NCBI RefSeq assembly: GCF_013426915.1
Contig: NZ_AP023180.1
Location: 1,674,001 to 1,738,000 of the forward strand
DNA: 64,000 nucleotides
Direction of reading: 5' to 3'
Origin: Paraburkholderia sp. PGU19
GTDB lineage: Bacteria > Pseudomonadota > Gammaproteobacteria > Burkholderiales > Burkholderiaceae
In this document: piece by piece, positions 18,681-28,410 of the stretch
Numbering within the stretch: position 1 is the stretch's first letter
How the letters are laid out: each line of letters starts with the position of its first letter
Program-made: the position numbers and the translations under genes
Notes under the pieces: model-generated
Database searches by the model: none
Seen by the model: only the letters and a program-made list of their open reading frames with translations
Told to the model about the DNA's origin: nothing

Positions 18681-18739
18681 CAGCGGCCGCTTTCGGGCGA
18701 CTTCCGTGAATGAGTACAGTCGGCCACAAGCGGCCGCTG
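18681..18739. repeat. 12-bp perfect inverted repeat
   Basis: The arms cagcggccgctt (18681-18692) and aagcggccgctg (18728-18739) are perfect reverse complements around a 35-base loop. No T run follows. Its role is unknown. Confidence 0.7.
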
Positions 18740-18949
18740 ACCAACATACTCGCGCGGATATTCGGATGACCGAACTACATCAGACAACGGACCCTCGCGT
18801 CGCGGTCCCGCTTCTTGAGCACCCGGCCTTATGCGGCATTGACGGAACCATTACCCCTCGGCAAAGGCTACAAAGCCAGCAGGCCCACCCAGTCTAACTG
18901 TGCGTACTGAACTACGTAAGCATGCACGGCTTGAGGGGTCCAGGCCGAT

Positions 18950-20197
18950 CTAAACCCGATGCCAGTAAACCACGAATTCCGCGTACATCTGATCGGCCTG
19001 TTTCAGCATGAACTCATTGCTGCCAAAGAAGGTCCAGCTCTTGGTGAAGCCAGTCTCCTGCCCGATCACCGAATGTTTGCCCGCCTTGATCGTGGAGGTG
19101 TCTTGTGTGCGGTGGCTGTCATGCGTGCGGGCCTTCGTAGGAATTCCCAGTAGACATCGCGCGAGAATCAGCATCCGGTCCACCGGTTTATCGTCCTGGT
19201 CGGTGCAATCGCATTTCAACGCATTGCAGATTGGGCAGCCAGTATAGGTCTGCACCTTCGCAAACGAGTCGCCGAAATAGGTACCTTGCCCCAGCGCGCC
19301 GTACTTCCTGACGTTCCCCGATGGTGTTCCCTTGTTGAAGTCAGGATCGAATCCTTTATCGACTATGATCTTGATGACGTTGGGCAGCGTTCCGTGCATC
19401 AACAGCACCTCTCCGATGCTGCGGTCAAGCACGGGCAGCCGTTCGGTCGATGAAGCGCTGATCCCTTCGTCTGACTGCGTGGTAAATTTGACCGCGCTAC
19501 GTCCGAATACCTTGCCGCCGGTCGTGAGCGCCCGAGGCGGGGTTATGTAGCTGCCCATCCTGAGTTCTACCGCTTCGGCGTTGACCTTGTCGTAGATGTC
19601 CTGTGTTTTGGCGATGTCGTCCCTGATGCGCACCGCCGCCGCCTCGTATTGATTCCACAGTGCCTGATGGCGGATCACCCGGATCTTGGTAATCTCGACG
19701 TTGCCGGATTTTGGTGGCGCCTGCTTACTCTGTGAGATGCCGTACTTCGTGTAATACGTGCCATAGTTGGCCTTGATGAATGAGGGGTCTTCTCGCAGCG
19801 TATTCAGGTTGGTTCTGAGCACAAGCTTTTCATTGTCCGACAGAGCGGGTTTTTGGATCAGCTCGTCGATCTTGTTCTGGGCCCGAACCATGCGTGTGCG
19901 CTCCCCCTGTGGCGGTGCGAGGGTCCGCGCAGCGGCGTTGGCGCACAGATACTCAGCGATCCGGCGGAACAGGTCGCTGCCGGGATCGAGGAACGCCGTG
20001 TCATACGACCCTCGATCAGCGACCGCCGCTATCAATTCCACTTCTGACAGGGGCTTCGCACGACGGTGCTTGGTGCCGTTCTTGATCTTTCGCGATCCGC
20101 TGTCATCCTTGCGTTCCGAGGTCGCAACGACCGTGGGTTGTTGCTGGTCCCAGCCGTTCGTCCATTTCAGGTGTTGCCAATAGTCAGGTACGCTCAT
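18950..20197 (-). CDS. PARP-like ADP-ribosyltransferase
   Basis: The product has 415 residues. The last ~150 match the PARP catalytic fold: an H-Y-E triad as His268 (LLMHGTLPN), Tyr307 (GQGTYFGDSFAK) and Glu407 (QMYAEFVVYW, compare NEYIVYD in PARP1). Near residue 170 ITKIRVIRHQALWNQY resembles the segment before the fold in mono-ADP-ribosyl PARPs. An insert has a four-Cys cluster (CPICNALKCDC) that could bind zinc. The N-terminal half is unrecognised. I start at ATG 20197; a TTG start at 20287 is possible, and neither has a good ribosome site. It stands alone, without an obvious immunity or macrodomain gene next to it. It may be a toxin, effector or defence enzyme. Confidence 0.75.
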   Translation of the reverse strand: MSVPDYWQHLKWTNGWDQQQPTVVATSERKDDSGSRKIKNGTKHRRAKPLSEVELIAAVADRGSYDTAFLDPGSDLFRRIAEYLCANAAARTLAPPQGERTRMVRAQNKIDELIQKPALSDNEKLVLRTNLNTLREDPSFIKANYGTYYTKYGISQSKQAPPKSGNVEITKIRVIRHQALWNQYEAAAVRIRDDIAKTQDIYDKVNAEAVELRMGSYITPPRALTTGGKVFGRSAVKFTTQSDEGISASSTERLPVLDRSIGEVLLMHGTLPNVIKIIVDKGFDPDFNKGTPSGNVRKYGALGQGTYFGDSFAKVQTYTGCPICNALKCDCTDQDDKPVDRMLILARCLLGIPTKARTHDSHRTQDTSTIKAGKHSVIGQETGFTKSWTFFGSNEFMLKQADQMYAEFVVYWHRV

Positions 20198-20569
20198 GGT
20201 GGGGGAAATAGTAAAGTGTTGAATCAGCCGATCAAGGTTCTGTCCTCTTCCTCGGCTCTCAGCGTGAAGTCTCGTTCCGGTTCTCAAATGAGTTTTTACT
20301 CATCGTGCACTCACGCGATTGCGCTTTCGATACGGGACGCCGAGCTGAGCCGATTATTATTTTTCTTTCGGTTGGTACTTTGTCGCTCCATTGCGCGAGG
20401 AGAGAACGAGATTCTCTACATTTCTTTTTGTTTTTCGGCGCACCTGGAATTGCGCAGGATGCCGCGTCAGACGTCAACCTTTCCCTGCTCCCATCGCTTG
20501 TAAGACGTTCTCATTCGTCTGTTCTTCATACTAGCGATAAGCGTATGTCCTGCCGCCGCGATTGACAAG
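20198..20569. other. AT-rich upstream region of the PARP-like gene
   Basis: About 370 bases with markedly lower GC than the neighbours, including T-rich runs near 20350-20440. It probably holds the promoter of the PARP-like gene. No coding frame is supported. Confidence 0.4.
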
Positions 20570-21020
20570 GTCAACAACGATCGACAGTCGACGTGCATGC
20601 TGCGCAGGGCTCCATGAGAAACCTCCGGCCTGTGCGCCCATTCGCGCATCGGCCACCGTGCCCTCGATGACCCGCACCTGCATGCCGTTGCGCTGGTGTC
20701 GCCGGTCGGTGTCGCTAGCATACACGGTACTCAGGTACGAACCGTCTACCAGCGGCACCTCGCACCGCAGTCGCACATTCGACTTCACCCGCCACGGCAG
20801 CTTCGCTCCCGTGACCACCGCGTCGCGTCACATGTCATACCCATAGAACAGGCGATCCGCCAGCACCAACATCTCGCTCGAGAACGCCGGAAACAGCTGC
20901 CGGGTGAGCGCCTGTTCGCTGTTCTCGCGCACTCCGCCCATCTGGATCTCACCCAGCGCGTGCGTCGCACATTCGGCCAGCGCCACAAAGCGGATCTGCG
21001 GATACGCGCCTTTGCAGATT
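20570..21020 (-). mobile_element. Remnant of an IS4-family transposase
   Basis: On the minus strand the frame reads IRFVALAECATHALGE, GGVRENSEQALTRQLFP and LVLADRLFYGYDM, then a stop codon where Trp is expected, then GAKLPWRVKSNVRL and DGSYLSTVYAS, a typical central IS4-family transposase. The N-terminus and the C-terminal catalytic Glu region are missing and no terminal inverted repeats were found. It is a dead fragment. Confidence 0.7.
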
Positions 21021-21095
21021 CCGAAGGAACGATCGAATGGCCGATACAGTTTTTAAAGCTGCCGCCGGCGCGCCGTACCGGCGAACGTCGGTTGT

Positions 21096-21114
21096 GGGTC
21101 GAGAGTACGCATCC
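21096..21114 (-). repeat. Dispersed repeat, copy 1
   Basis: The minus strand carries ggatgcgtactctcgaccc, identical to 22874-22892 on the plus strand, and both are preceded by a diverged gccattcggat element about 40-60 bases upstream. This is a degenerate repeat family of gene-poor regions. Confidence 0.6.
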
Positions 21115-21481
21115 GCTGGTAGTGAACGCGACACTCAGGGATGCCGAGATCCGAATGGCAGCAAAGGGACCTGATGCTGCCTCACGAATGGCGACACCTG
21201 AATGTCGGCATTGGCCGAAATCCTCACATAGGACATCCTGCAGGTTTCGGACATGAACCAGCCGATTGAAGGGCGGTTCTGTGGAATGGGCGAGCAAAGA
21301 CAACTTGCCACGCCAGAACCTCATGCGGTCAGAATTGCGCACGCCCTGTTTGACCCATCAATTCTTGATGAGACGAATTTCGCAGCCTCGGCGGCCAAAA
21401 CGTGGGCAAACGAACAGACTCATGATCGGTGTTCGTGGTTGCATAAAACGTTCTGCAGCCGGCATCCGGGGGAAGCGAGCA

Positions 21482-22432
21482 ATGAACGAAAAACCCTGTA
21501 CGCGCCACACCATTCATGAGCATCAGAACCATCTTGGCTGGGACAACTCGCTAAGTCCGGTACTGACCGTCGCGCCACACGAAACCGTCGAGTTCTTTCC
21601 GGTGGATGCATCCGGCGGACAACTTACTGCGAACTCGAGCGTCGCCGACATTCCACGGTTGGACTTTGCAAGGGTGAACCCGGTCGTCGGCCCGGTGTAT
21701 ATCGATGGCGCGGAGCCGGGCGACGCCGTCAAGGTGACACTGTTATCGTTCGCTCCTTCGGGCTGGGGTTGGACGGCGAACATTCCCGGTTTTGGCCTGC
21801 TGGCAGATCAGTTCCCCGAGCCCGCGCTACATATCTGGAAATACGAGCCGGACCTTAGTGTCCCGGCGATGTTCGGACCAGGGGGCCGGGTTCCGTTGAA
21901 GCCATTCTGCGGCACCATTGGCCTCGCCCCAGGCGAAGCGGGTGTGCATAGTGTGATTCCACCCCGCCGTGTCGGTGGCAACATGGATATCCGCGACATT
22001 TGTGCCGGCACGGAACTCTACCTTCCCGTCGAAGTGAAGGGCGCGCTGTTCTCTGTCGGCGATACGCATGCCGCGCAGGGGGACGGCGAGGTGTGCGGAA
22101 CGGCAATCGAAAGTCCTGTGTCTCTGGCGGCAGAGTTCGAGTTGATCAAAGGGGCGAACCTCCCGTTTCCCCGATTTACCACGCCGGGCCCCGTAAGTCG
22201 TCACCTGGACGCAATCGGCTACGAGGTCACCACGGGCATTGGTCCGGATTTAATGGACGGAGCTCGGGCCGCAGTGTCAGGGATGATCGACCTGCTGATG
22301 AAACAACACCATATCAGCGCAATCGATGCTTACCTGCTCTGTAGTGTTTGTGCCGACTTGCGCATCAACGAGATCGTCGACCAGCCTAACCGGATCGTTT
22401 CGCTCTACTTCCCGCGCATCGTATTCGAGTGA
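21482..22432 (+). CDS. Acetamidase/formamidase family amidohydrolase
   Basis: The product has 316 residues of the FmdA/AmdA family, which hydrolyses short-chain amides to ammonia and a carboxylic acid in the cytoplasm. Family blocks are visible: NSLSPVLTVAPHETVEF, AEPGDAVKVTLLSF, the central CGTIGLAPGE with RRVGGNMDIRD, then GDTHAAQGDGEVCGTAIE. A GGGGGAAG ribosome site supports the ATG at 21482 rather than the longer frame from 21266. The next genes (SGNH hydrolase, PxpA-like) suggest a small-molecule scavenging theme, which is inference. Confidence 0.85.
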   Translation: MNEKPCTRHTIHEHQNHLGWDNSLSPVLTVAPHETVEFFPVDASGGQLTANSSVADIPRLDFARVNPVVGPVYIDGAEPGDAVKVTLLSFAPSGWGWTANIPGFGLLADQFPEPALHIWKYEPDLSVPAMFGPGGRVPLKPFCGTIGLAPGEAGVHSVIPPRRVGGNMDIRDICAGTELYLPVEVKGALFSVGDTHAAQGDGEVCGTAIESPVSLAAEFELIKGANLPFPRFTTPGPVSRHLDAIGYEVTTGIGPDLMDGARAAVSGMIDLLMKQHHISAIDAYLLCSVCADLRINEIVDQPNRIVSLYFPRIVFE

Positions 22433-22997
22433 GATCATTAACGCGGTCGCGCGGTTCACCAGCGTTATTCGATCGTGCATCGGCAATGGAGACACGGGTA
22501 CACTCCCGCCGAAGACATTCGACTGCATTCGAGAAGGAACATTCAAGGGACCGCGCTTTCGATATATGCGATGGTCGCTGGTGGTCGACTGTACGCATCC
22601 TCCCCACACTGAAAATTGACGGTGTAATTATCTGCCCCAGGCCGGCAACAGTTCTGGGGCGGCATAGCTCAAAGGGTGAAACCGTCCAGTTGTAGCCGCT
22701 TGTCTATTCAACGAGGCCGTCATCCGGATGGCCAGTTCGTTCGGGAACTTACCCCATAACGACGAGCAAAGTTCGGCCTTTGCTGACATTCAAGTGTTAC
22801 CGTTCGTAAGGCAGCTTGAGCTAGCGTTTCTGCCATTCGGATATCCGCAACTGCGAACGTCACAATTGAAAGTGGATGCGTACTCTCGACCCCGAAAGAG
22901 TCGTTAGGCTAGCTACCGCGAACGTCCGCTATAAGTTCTTGTAAGTTCCAGCGCCGCAGCCGGGTAAGATTGCATGCTCTCACATGCAATCAATCAC
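22433..22997. other. Noncoding stretch with a dispersed repeat
   Basis: About 565 bases without a supported gene. It contains the repeat ggatgcgtactctcgaccc at 22874-22892 and related degenerate sequence. Confidence 0.4.
22874..22892 (+). repeat. Dispersed repeat, copy 2
   Basis: It is identical over 19 bases to 21096-21114 in the opposite orientation, with weaker similarity continuing upstream. Confidence 0.6.
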
Positions 22998-24178
22998 ATG
23001 ATGATCGACCAGGGTACCTTGATTACTACGCTCATTAGCCACGAGTTCTTGCGTGGCGCCCTCGAACTCGAGCAAACCGGACGGGGGTGATGCCGCACCG
23101 GCTGCCAGCTCGAGCGCGCGCTCAATGCACGGACCCGCAGTTGGCGATGGCCGAGTCGCAGCCCTCAGGAGTACGACTGGTGTTCCGCACCCATGCGACG
23201 GACATTGAGATCGATGCCCTGCCGACACGGTACGCATATGCGGGTGTCCCGCCGCGGCCGGCCGGTGTCTATGACCTGCTGGTCGACGGCCGCCTCGTTC
23301 AGCAAAGCAGTGCGGCTGGAGGCGACACCGTGACGATCGACATGGCCAGCGGCACCGTTTCGAAGCAGTCAGGGTCGCCGGCCACCCTACGGTTCACCGG
23401 CCTGCCCGGCCATGACAAGAAAGTCGAGATCTGGCTGCCGCATAACGAAATCACGGAGCTTGTCGCGCTGCGCGCCAACGCCCACGTCGAGCCCATGGCC
23501 GACGAGGGTCGACACGTCTGGCTGCATCACGGCAGCTCCATCAGTCATGGCTCCAACGGAGATAGCCCGACTTCGATCTGGCCCGCGCTTGCCGCTTCCC
23601 TCGGAGACGTGGAGCTGATCAATCTTGGATTCGGCGGCAGCGCGCTACTCGACCCCTTCACCGCCCGAACGATGCGCGACACGCCTGCCGACGTGATCAG
23701 CCTTAAGATCGGCATCAACCTCGTCAATACGGATCTGATGCGGCTGCGCGCTTTTACGCCAGCGGTTCACGGTTTTCTCGACACTATCCGGGAAGGTCAC
23801 CCAGGCGCGCCGTTGCTGGTCATCTCGCCGCTCTATTGCCCGATTCACGAGGATACGCCGGGTCCTGGAGCGTTCGATATGAATGCGCTGGCGGCAGGGA
23901 AGGTTTCGTTTCGGGCGACGGGTGATCCGGCCGAACGCAAGGCCGGAAAGCTGACGCTTACCGTCATCCGGGATGAGTTGCGACGCATTGTGCAGCAGCG
24001 GGCGGCGAACGACCCACATCTACGCTACCTCGACGGACTTGAACTCTACGGTCAACAGGATTTCGCCGATCTGCCTCTGCCCGATCAACTGCACCCGGAT
24101 GGGCCTGCACACCGTCGCATTGGCGAACGGTTCGCCAAGCTGGCGTTTGGCGGTGGAGGCCTTCTCTCTGTTGAGTGA
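22998..24178 (+). pseudogene. SGNH/GDSL hydrolase gene with an N-terminal frameshift
   Basis: The main frame encodes a secreted-type or cytoplasmic SGNH esterase: GSSISHGSN with the nucleophile Ser near residue 150, NLGFGGSALLDPF, and the catalytic pair in DQLHPDG near the end. The natural N-terminus (MIDQGTLITTLISHEFLRGALELEQTG) lies in another frame from 22998/23001 and joins at a run of five G at 23083-23087. A sixth G would restore one frame. As written, translation can only start at GTG/ATG 23087-23090, losing about 28 residues. This may be a pseudogene, a slipping tract or a base-call error. Confidence 0.7.
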
Positions 24179-24319
24179 TCAACACGGTGAGGTTCGGAAA
24201 GGCGCTGCGATCGGACAATCAAGCGATACGGTTGATTGTCCCTTTCTGGCCCGGGTGCTGCCTCATGTAATTGGCAGGTGCAGCCATGAACCTCGCCAGG
24301 TTGCGGTCGGCAACACCCG

Positions 24320-24724
24320 TTAATGGTCGCCCCTTTCTCCCTCATTCTCATGGTCATGGTGCCAGTCGCCTCGCTGACCGTCGCGATGGTCGTGGTCCCA
24401 GTCACCCCGAGGGCCACCGCGATAGTCGCGCGCATCATGCCATTCCCGTTCACCTCGATGACGCTCCTCCCATTCTCGGCGTTCCCAGTAACGATGCCCG
24501 TCATAGTATCTTTCGCCGTACCAGCCGGGACTCACAACTACAGCGGCAGGTGGCTCGACGTACACCGGCGGAGGCGGAGCGTAGACTGGCTCGGGCGCAT
24601 ACACGATACCGGGGCTGCCGATGTTGACACCAACATCAACATGAGCGAAGGCGACAGATGATGTGCCTATGCCGAGACAGGCCATCAGCGTCGTTGCGAA
24701 CCGGCGACGGTGTGTGATGCTCAT
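24320..24724 (-). CDS. Secreted Pro/Val- and Asp/His/Arg-rich protein
   Basis: The product has 134 residues, starting MSITHRRRFATTLMACLG, with a signal peptide cleaved near AFA-HVD. The mature part has a proline-valine stretch (YAPEPVYAPPPPVYVEPP) and a highly charged C-terminal half rich in Asp, His, Arg and Gly. The start at 24724 is preceded by AGAGAAAGC. It resembles small exported proteins common in Burkholderia; the function is unknown. The His/Asp tail might bind metal. Confidence 0.7.
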   Translation of the reverse strand: MSITHRRRFATTLMACLGIGTSSVAFAHVDVGVNIGSPGIVYAPEPVYAPPPPVYVEPPAAVVVSPGWYGERYYDGHRYWERREWEERHRGEREWHDARDYRGGPRGDWDHDHRDGQRGDWHHDHENEGERGDH

Positions 24725-24782
24725 GATTTGCTTTCTCTGATATGTGTGGTTGGAGCGTATTACGCAAGCTTGTCTACTGCGG

Positions 24783-24896
24783 TTAATAACGGTCGTGGTA
24801 ATAGCCGTGATAGCCACCTGCAGGCACAACAATGCAACCGCTCAACGCGCTTCCAAGACATACAGCCATCAGCATCAATGCAACGATTCTTTTCAT
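24783..24896 (-). CDS. Small lipoprotein, 37 aa
   Basis: The ORF starts MKRIVALMLMAVCLGSALSG and has a lipobox at LSGC, so the mature lipoprotein would be only about 18 residues (CIVVPAGGYHGYYHDRY). It lies 58 bases upstream of the secreted protein on the same strand. The shape matches small entericidin-like or Gly/Tyr-rich lipoproteins of this group. Confidence 0.55.
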   Translation of the reverse strand: MKRIVALMLMAVCLGSALSGCIVVPAGGYHGYYHDRY

Positions 24897-25264
24897 AACG
24901 TGCCTCACTTGTCAGTTGTGAACGCACTATATTGAATGGGCACATTACCGGTGTTTTTGTGTGTAACGAGACGTGTCGCATGAAACATCTTCGATCGGCA
25001 GCACGATGCCTTCCGTGCAACCAGTTGTGAACCGCCCCAGGATTTGCGGCGGCTGGTCGGTTTTAGTCAGACCGTGGCGACCTGCTCGGTAAGCTGCCGA
25101 TAACACGTTGCCTCGGCTTCGGCTTCGGCCGGCGGCACGTCTGCGATGGCGCCTGGAAGTCGGTGATAGATGGGCCTGCACTGACACAAGATGCTGGTCG
25201 TGCACCGCCACATGTACCACGCGTTTTGAGCCGCAGCGGAACTGAGCCCGGCTCTGAGGGGTGC
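24897..25264. other. Intergenic stretch
   Basis: About 370 bases between two minus-strand genes. I see no gene or clear signal here. Confidence 0.4.
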
Positions 25265-26056
25265 CTACGATGATTTCGCTGCCGACTCCAGGTTCATTTC
25301 GGGTAGCGTGACGATGTCGATGCCCTCGGCCGTGAGGGCGTCCCGGACGGCTCTGACCAGGCCCATGGCGGTCCCTTCGTCACCGTGCGTGCAGAACGAG
25401 TGGATCGGGGTGGGGATACGCTTGCCGCTTCGGGTAATGATCGCCTGCTCCCTGATGAACGAGAGCACCTGTTTGACGGCTACGTTCGCGTCGTGAATCA
25501 CCGCGTCAGGCTCTGTTCTCGACGTCATCAACCCACTGTCGTCATATCGCCGGTCTACGTACGCCTCATGTGCAACGCGCAACCCGAGTTCCTGTCCCGC
25601 AATCACCATCTCGGAGCATGCATTCGCGACGAAGATCAAGTCGGAATCGGCGGCTTTTATTCCCCTTGCAATGGCCATCGCGTAGTCGCGCCGCATGTGC
25701 GCCATGTTATTCAAGGCGCCGTGCGGCTTCACGTGCGTCACACTCGCACCGGCAGCGCGGGCGATGGCCTGCAGTGCACCTATCTGGTACGTGATCATGT
25801 ACTGCAGGTCTTCGGGGTTCATTTGAATCTGGCGGCGGCCAAAGCCCCACAAATCGTTGAAGCCCGGATGGGCGCCAATCGAAACGCCATTTTCCTTGGC
25901 AAGCGAAACGGCCTCTGTCATGACGGTCGGGTCGCCGGCATGGAAGCCACACGCGATATTCGCGGACCGGATGACCTGCATGATCCCGCTATCGTCCCCG
26001 ATCCGGTAGCGCCCAAAACTCTCGCCGAGATCGGCATTCAGGTTGATCGCTGGCAT
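25265..26056 (-). CDS. pxpA: LamB/YcsF family protein, 5-oxoprolinase subunit A-like
   Basis: The product has 263 residues, full length for the family. It shows INLNADLGESFG at the N-terminus, then SANIACGFHAGDP, IGAHPGFNDLWGFGRR, VKPHGALNNMA and HGDEGTA, the conserved His/Asp-rich blocks. PxpA acts with PxpB and PxpC to open 5-oxoproline with ATP. No PxpB/C (KipI/KipA) genes are next to it here, so either the partners are elsewhere or this copy has another job. The gene is intact. Confidence 0.85.
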   Translation of the reverse strand: MPAINLNADLGESFGRYRIGDDSGIMQVIRSANIACGFHAGDPTVMTEAVSLAKENGVSIGAHPGFNDLWGFGRRQIQMNPEDLQYMITYQIGALQAIARAAGASVTHVKPHGALNNMAHMRRDYAMAIARGIKAADSDLIFVANACSEMVIAGQELGLRVAHEAYVDRRYDDSGLMTSRTEPDAVIHDANVAVKQVLSFIREQAIITRSGKRIPTPIHSFCTHGDEGTAMGLVRAVRDALTAEGIDIVTLPEMNLESAAKSS

Positions 26057-26918
26057 CTCGCTGCTCCCTGGATTTGCGCTCCGAACAATGGAGCTTCTGT
26101 GAGCGGTGTAGGACCTTGGAACTCCAGGCTTTACCGAAAGTCACGTGCAAGCGCCGCGGACTTTGAAACCATGCTGGCATGCGCCCGGGTTGTGGAGCGG
26201 ACGGTCGTGTCCATTTCAGGCACAAGCCCTGCGGCTTCCAATCGCTTGCCATGGAGATCCTTGGCTTCGACGTGTCATGAAGAACAAGTAGCACCGCTCG
26301 ACGCGTCTCGGCACGAGAGGCCAGCAAAATTGGCGCGCCCAGGATCATGTCGGAATGGCCTGCGCATGATGCGAGATTATGCGCCACTGGACTCCATCTT
26401 TCTCAAAAATGGAGGATCCATGCGCACGTCGCCGGCGTTCCGGTCAATCAACTCCTCTACCTGGGTGCCGGTGTCATAGCGTACGCGTGACATCAATGCA
26501 TCCCGGCGGCCCTTAGACGTACGCAAGTGGCTCACCTCGTCGTGTACAGGTGCGGCCGGTCGGCCAGATGCGCCGATTCGATGATCCCTGCCCGGCGTCG
26601 GGCGGACCGGCGCGTGACCAACCCGCTTTTCATACGGCGCACTGATCGCAAGACTGCTGCAACTGATGTACGCGAAGATCGAGTCCACGCCCTTCCCGGA
26701 ACCCTTCCTTAATACCCTGTTCAGCGCGCCGCCTGTTACCACTTGCAACGACTGCAACTGAACCTCTACCTCAAACCATCGTCTCACCGGGAGCATTCCG
26801 CAATGGGGACCATGAAACCGTCGATGGTCGCCATACACCATGTTGTGATACATCCAGCAAGCCTTATCGACCGTCAAACGCTGTACAACGTTTTAACCAC
26901 GACTGGAGGAAAGGGAAC
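26057..26918. other. Intergenic stretch with no recognised gene
   Basis: About 860 bases between divergent genes. Several open frames exist on both strands, but none has family-like composition or a ribosome site. The part just before 26918 carries the GGAGGAAAGGG site of the next gene. Confidence 0.4.
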
Positions 26919-28274
26919 ATGCCAAAGAAGAGCTCAGTTGGAACGTCAGCCAGCAACGGCAGCGGCCGCGTGCTCGTCGCACCCGTTTTCTCGCAGCCGC
27001 AGCCTACGCCCGATCCGCAAACCTTCATCGTCAGGCACGCATCCGATGTGGCAGCCTACAAGATCATCGACGAACTCAACCGTGAGCACAAACTCAAGGC
27101 CCTTCCGTTTCCTGTGCCGCGCGGTGGCGTCGAGCCCCGGCTGACACTCGCGGACGTGATCAACAACGATCAGACCATCCTCAACCAGATCAATGCGAAC
27201 GGACAGATCGTTTTTCATTCGACGGGCGATTGCGGCAGTACCGGAGGCCCGAAAACACAGAACGAAGTCTCCGACAAGATGGTCAGCGATTTCGACGAAA
27301 CCGATCCTGCCGAAGTGCCGCAATTCAACTTTCTGCTGGGCGACATCGTCTACAGCTTTGGCGAGGCCCAGTACTACTACGACCAGTTCTATGAGCCCTA
27401 TCGTGACTATCACGCGCCGATTCTCGCAGTCGCCGGCAATCATGACGGGATGATCTCGCCTTTGCAGCATGAAAAAAGTCTGCAGGCGTTTCTGCGAAAC
27501 TTCTGCTCCGACTGCTTTCAGGTCTCGCCCGACGCGGGCAACCTTTCACGTACTGCACAGATTCAACCGGGAGTCTTCTTTACATTCGAAGCCCCGTTCG
27601 TTCGCATCATCGCGTTGTATAGCAATACGCTCGAAGATCCGGGCGTGATTTCGAACAGCGACATCGGCAACAGCCAGCTGAAGTTTCTCAGGGCCGCGTT
27701 GACGCGGGTGAAGAAGGAAGGCTACACGGGCGCATTGCTGTTCGCGCATCATCATCCGCCATATGTCGCGCGCGGACGTCATGGCTGGAGTATCGAGATG
27801 CAGCAGCAGATCGATGCGATCTGCAATGAGGTGGGCGTATGGCCTCATGCCGATCTGGCAGGACACGCGCACAACTATCAGCGTTTTACACGCACACGTC
27901 CTGACGGAACCCAGATTCCGTACATGGTGTGCGGCAACGGCGGGCACAACGTGCAGCGACTGACCACCAACGGACAACCGCCGCTTCGTGCACCGCAGCT
28001 GATTCAGGCCGCATCGAAGGACACCGATGCCGTGCTCATCGAAAACTACGACGACCAGAACTACGGCTATTTGCGCATCATCGCGAACGACACCCAGTTG
28101 CGGATCGAATATCACGCCGCCGTCGACGGACCGCATACCAAGGCGCCCGACGATCAGGTGACCGTGGATCTGGCCACACGCCAGATTTCGCACTACGTTG
28201 CCCGCAATGCCGGCATACCCACACTGGCCGCGCGCATCCGGGAGTTCGCGCAAAGCGCGAAACGCAAACGCTGA
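26919..28274 (+). CDS. Calcineurin-like metallophosphoesterase
   Basis: The product has 451 residues. The metal-binding blocks are in the expected order: GDCG (Asp104), LLGDIVYSFG, AGNHDG (Asn174-His175), FAHHHPPY and GHAHNYQR. This matches purple acid phosphatase-like or phosphodiesterase members of the family. No signal peptide is evident; the first 35 residues are polar and Pro/Ser-rich. A strong ribosome site (GGAGGAAAGGG) precedes the ATG. The substrate is unknown. It is convergent with the secreted propeller gene that follows. Confidence 0.85.
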   Translation: MPKKSSVGTSASNGSGRVLVAPVFSQPQPTPDPQTFIVRHASDVAAYKIIDELNREHKLKALPFPVPRGGVEPRLTLADVINNDQTILNQINANGQIVFHSTGDCGSTGGPKTQNEVSDKMVSDFDETDPAEVPQFNFLLGDIVYSFGEAQYYYDQFYEPYRDYHAPILAVAGNHDGMISPLQHEKSLQAFLRNFCSDCFQVSPDAGNLSRTAQIQPGVFFTFEAPFVRIIALYSNTLEDPGVISNSDIGNSQLKFLRAALTRVKKEGYTGALLFAHHHPPYVARGRHGWSIEMQQQIDAICNEVGVWPHADLAGHAHNYQRFTRTRPDGTQIPYMVCGNGGHNVQRLTTNGQPPLRAPQLIQAASKDTDAVLIENYDDQNYGYLRIIANDTQLRIEYHAAVDGPHTKAPDDQVTVDLATRQISHYVARNAGIPTLAARIREFAQSAKRKR

Positions 28275-28410
28275 TGTCAGTTCCACGAAACGTGCTGCAA
28301 GCAAGTCGTCAGTATCTGGGCGATACAAATCAGACGACACGATGATCACGGCTTTATTCGCACCCATCAGCCGCGGCCATCGTGTCAAATGACATGCTAT
28401 GCGAGCGTGA

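Larger units (their letters stand above)
17699..18949. other. Gene-poor stretch with recombinase remnant and repeats
   Basis: About 1.25 kb without an intact gene. It contains the tyrosine recombinase fragment at 18045-18162 and the perfect 12-bp inverted repeat at 18681-18739. The remaining open frames look like noise. Confidence 0.45.

Noticed and set aside
18316..18747. 143-codon minus-strand frame
   Set aside because: It runs across the 12-bp inverted repeat and degenerate sequence and matches nothing I recognise.
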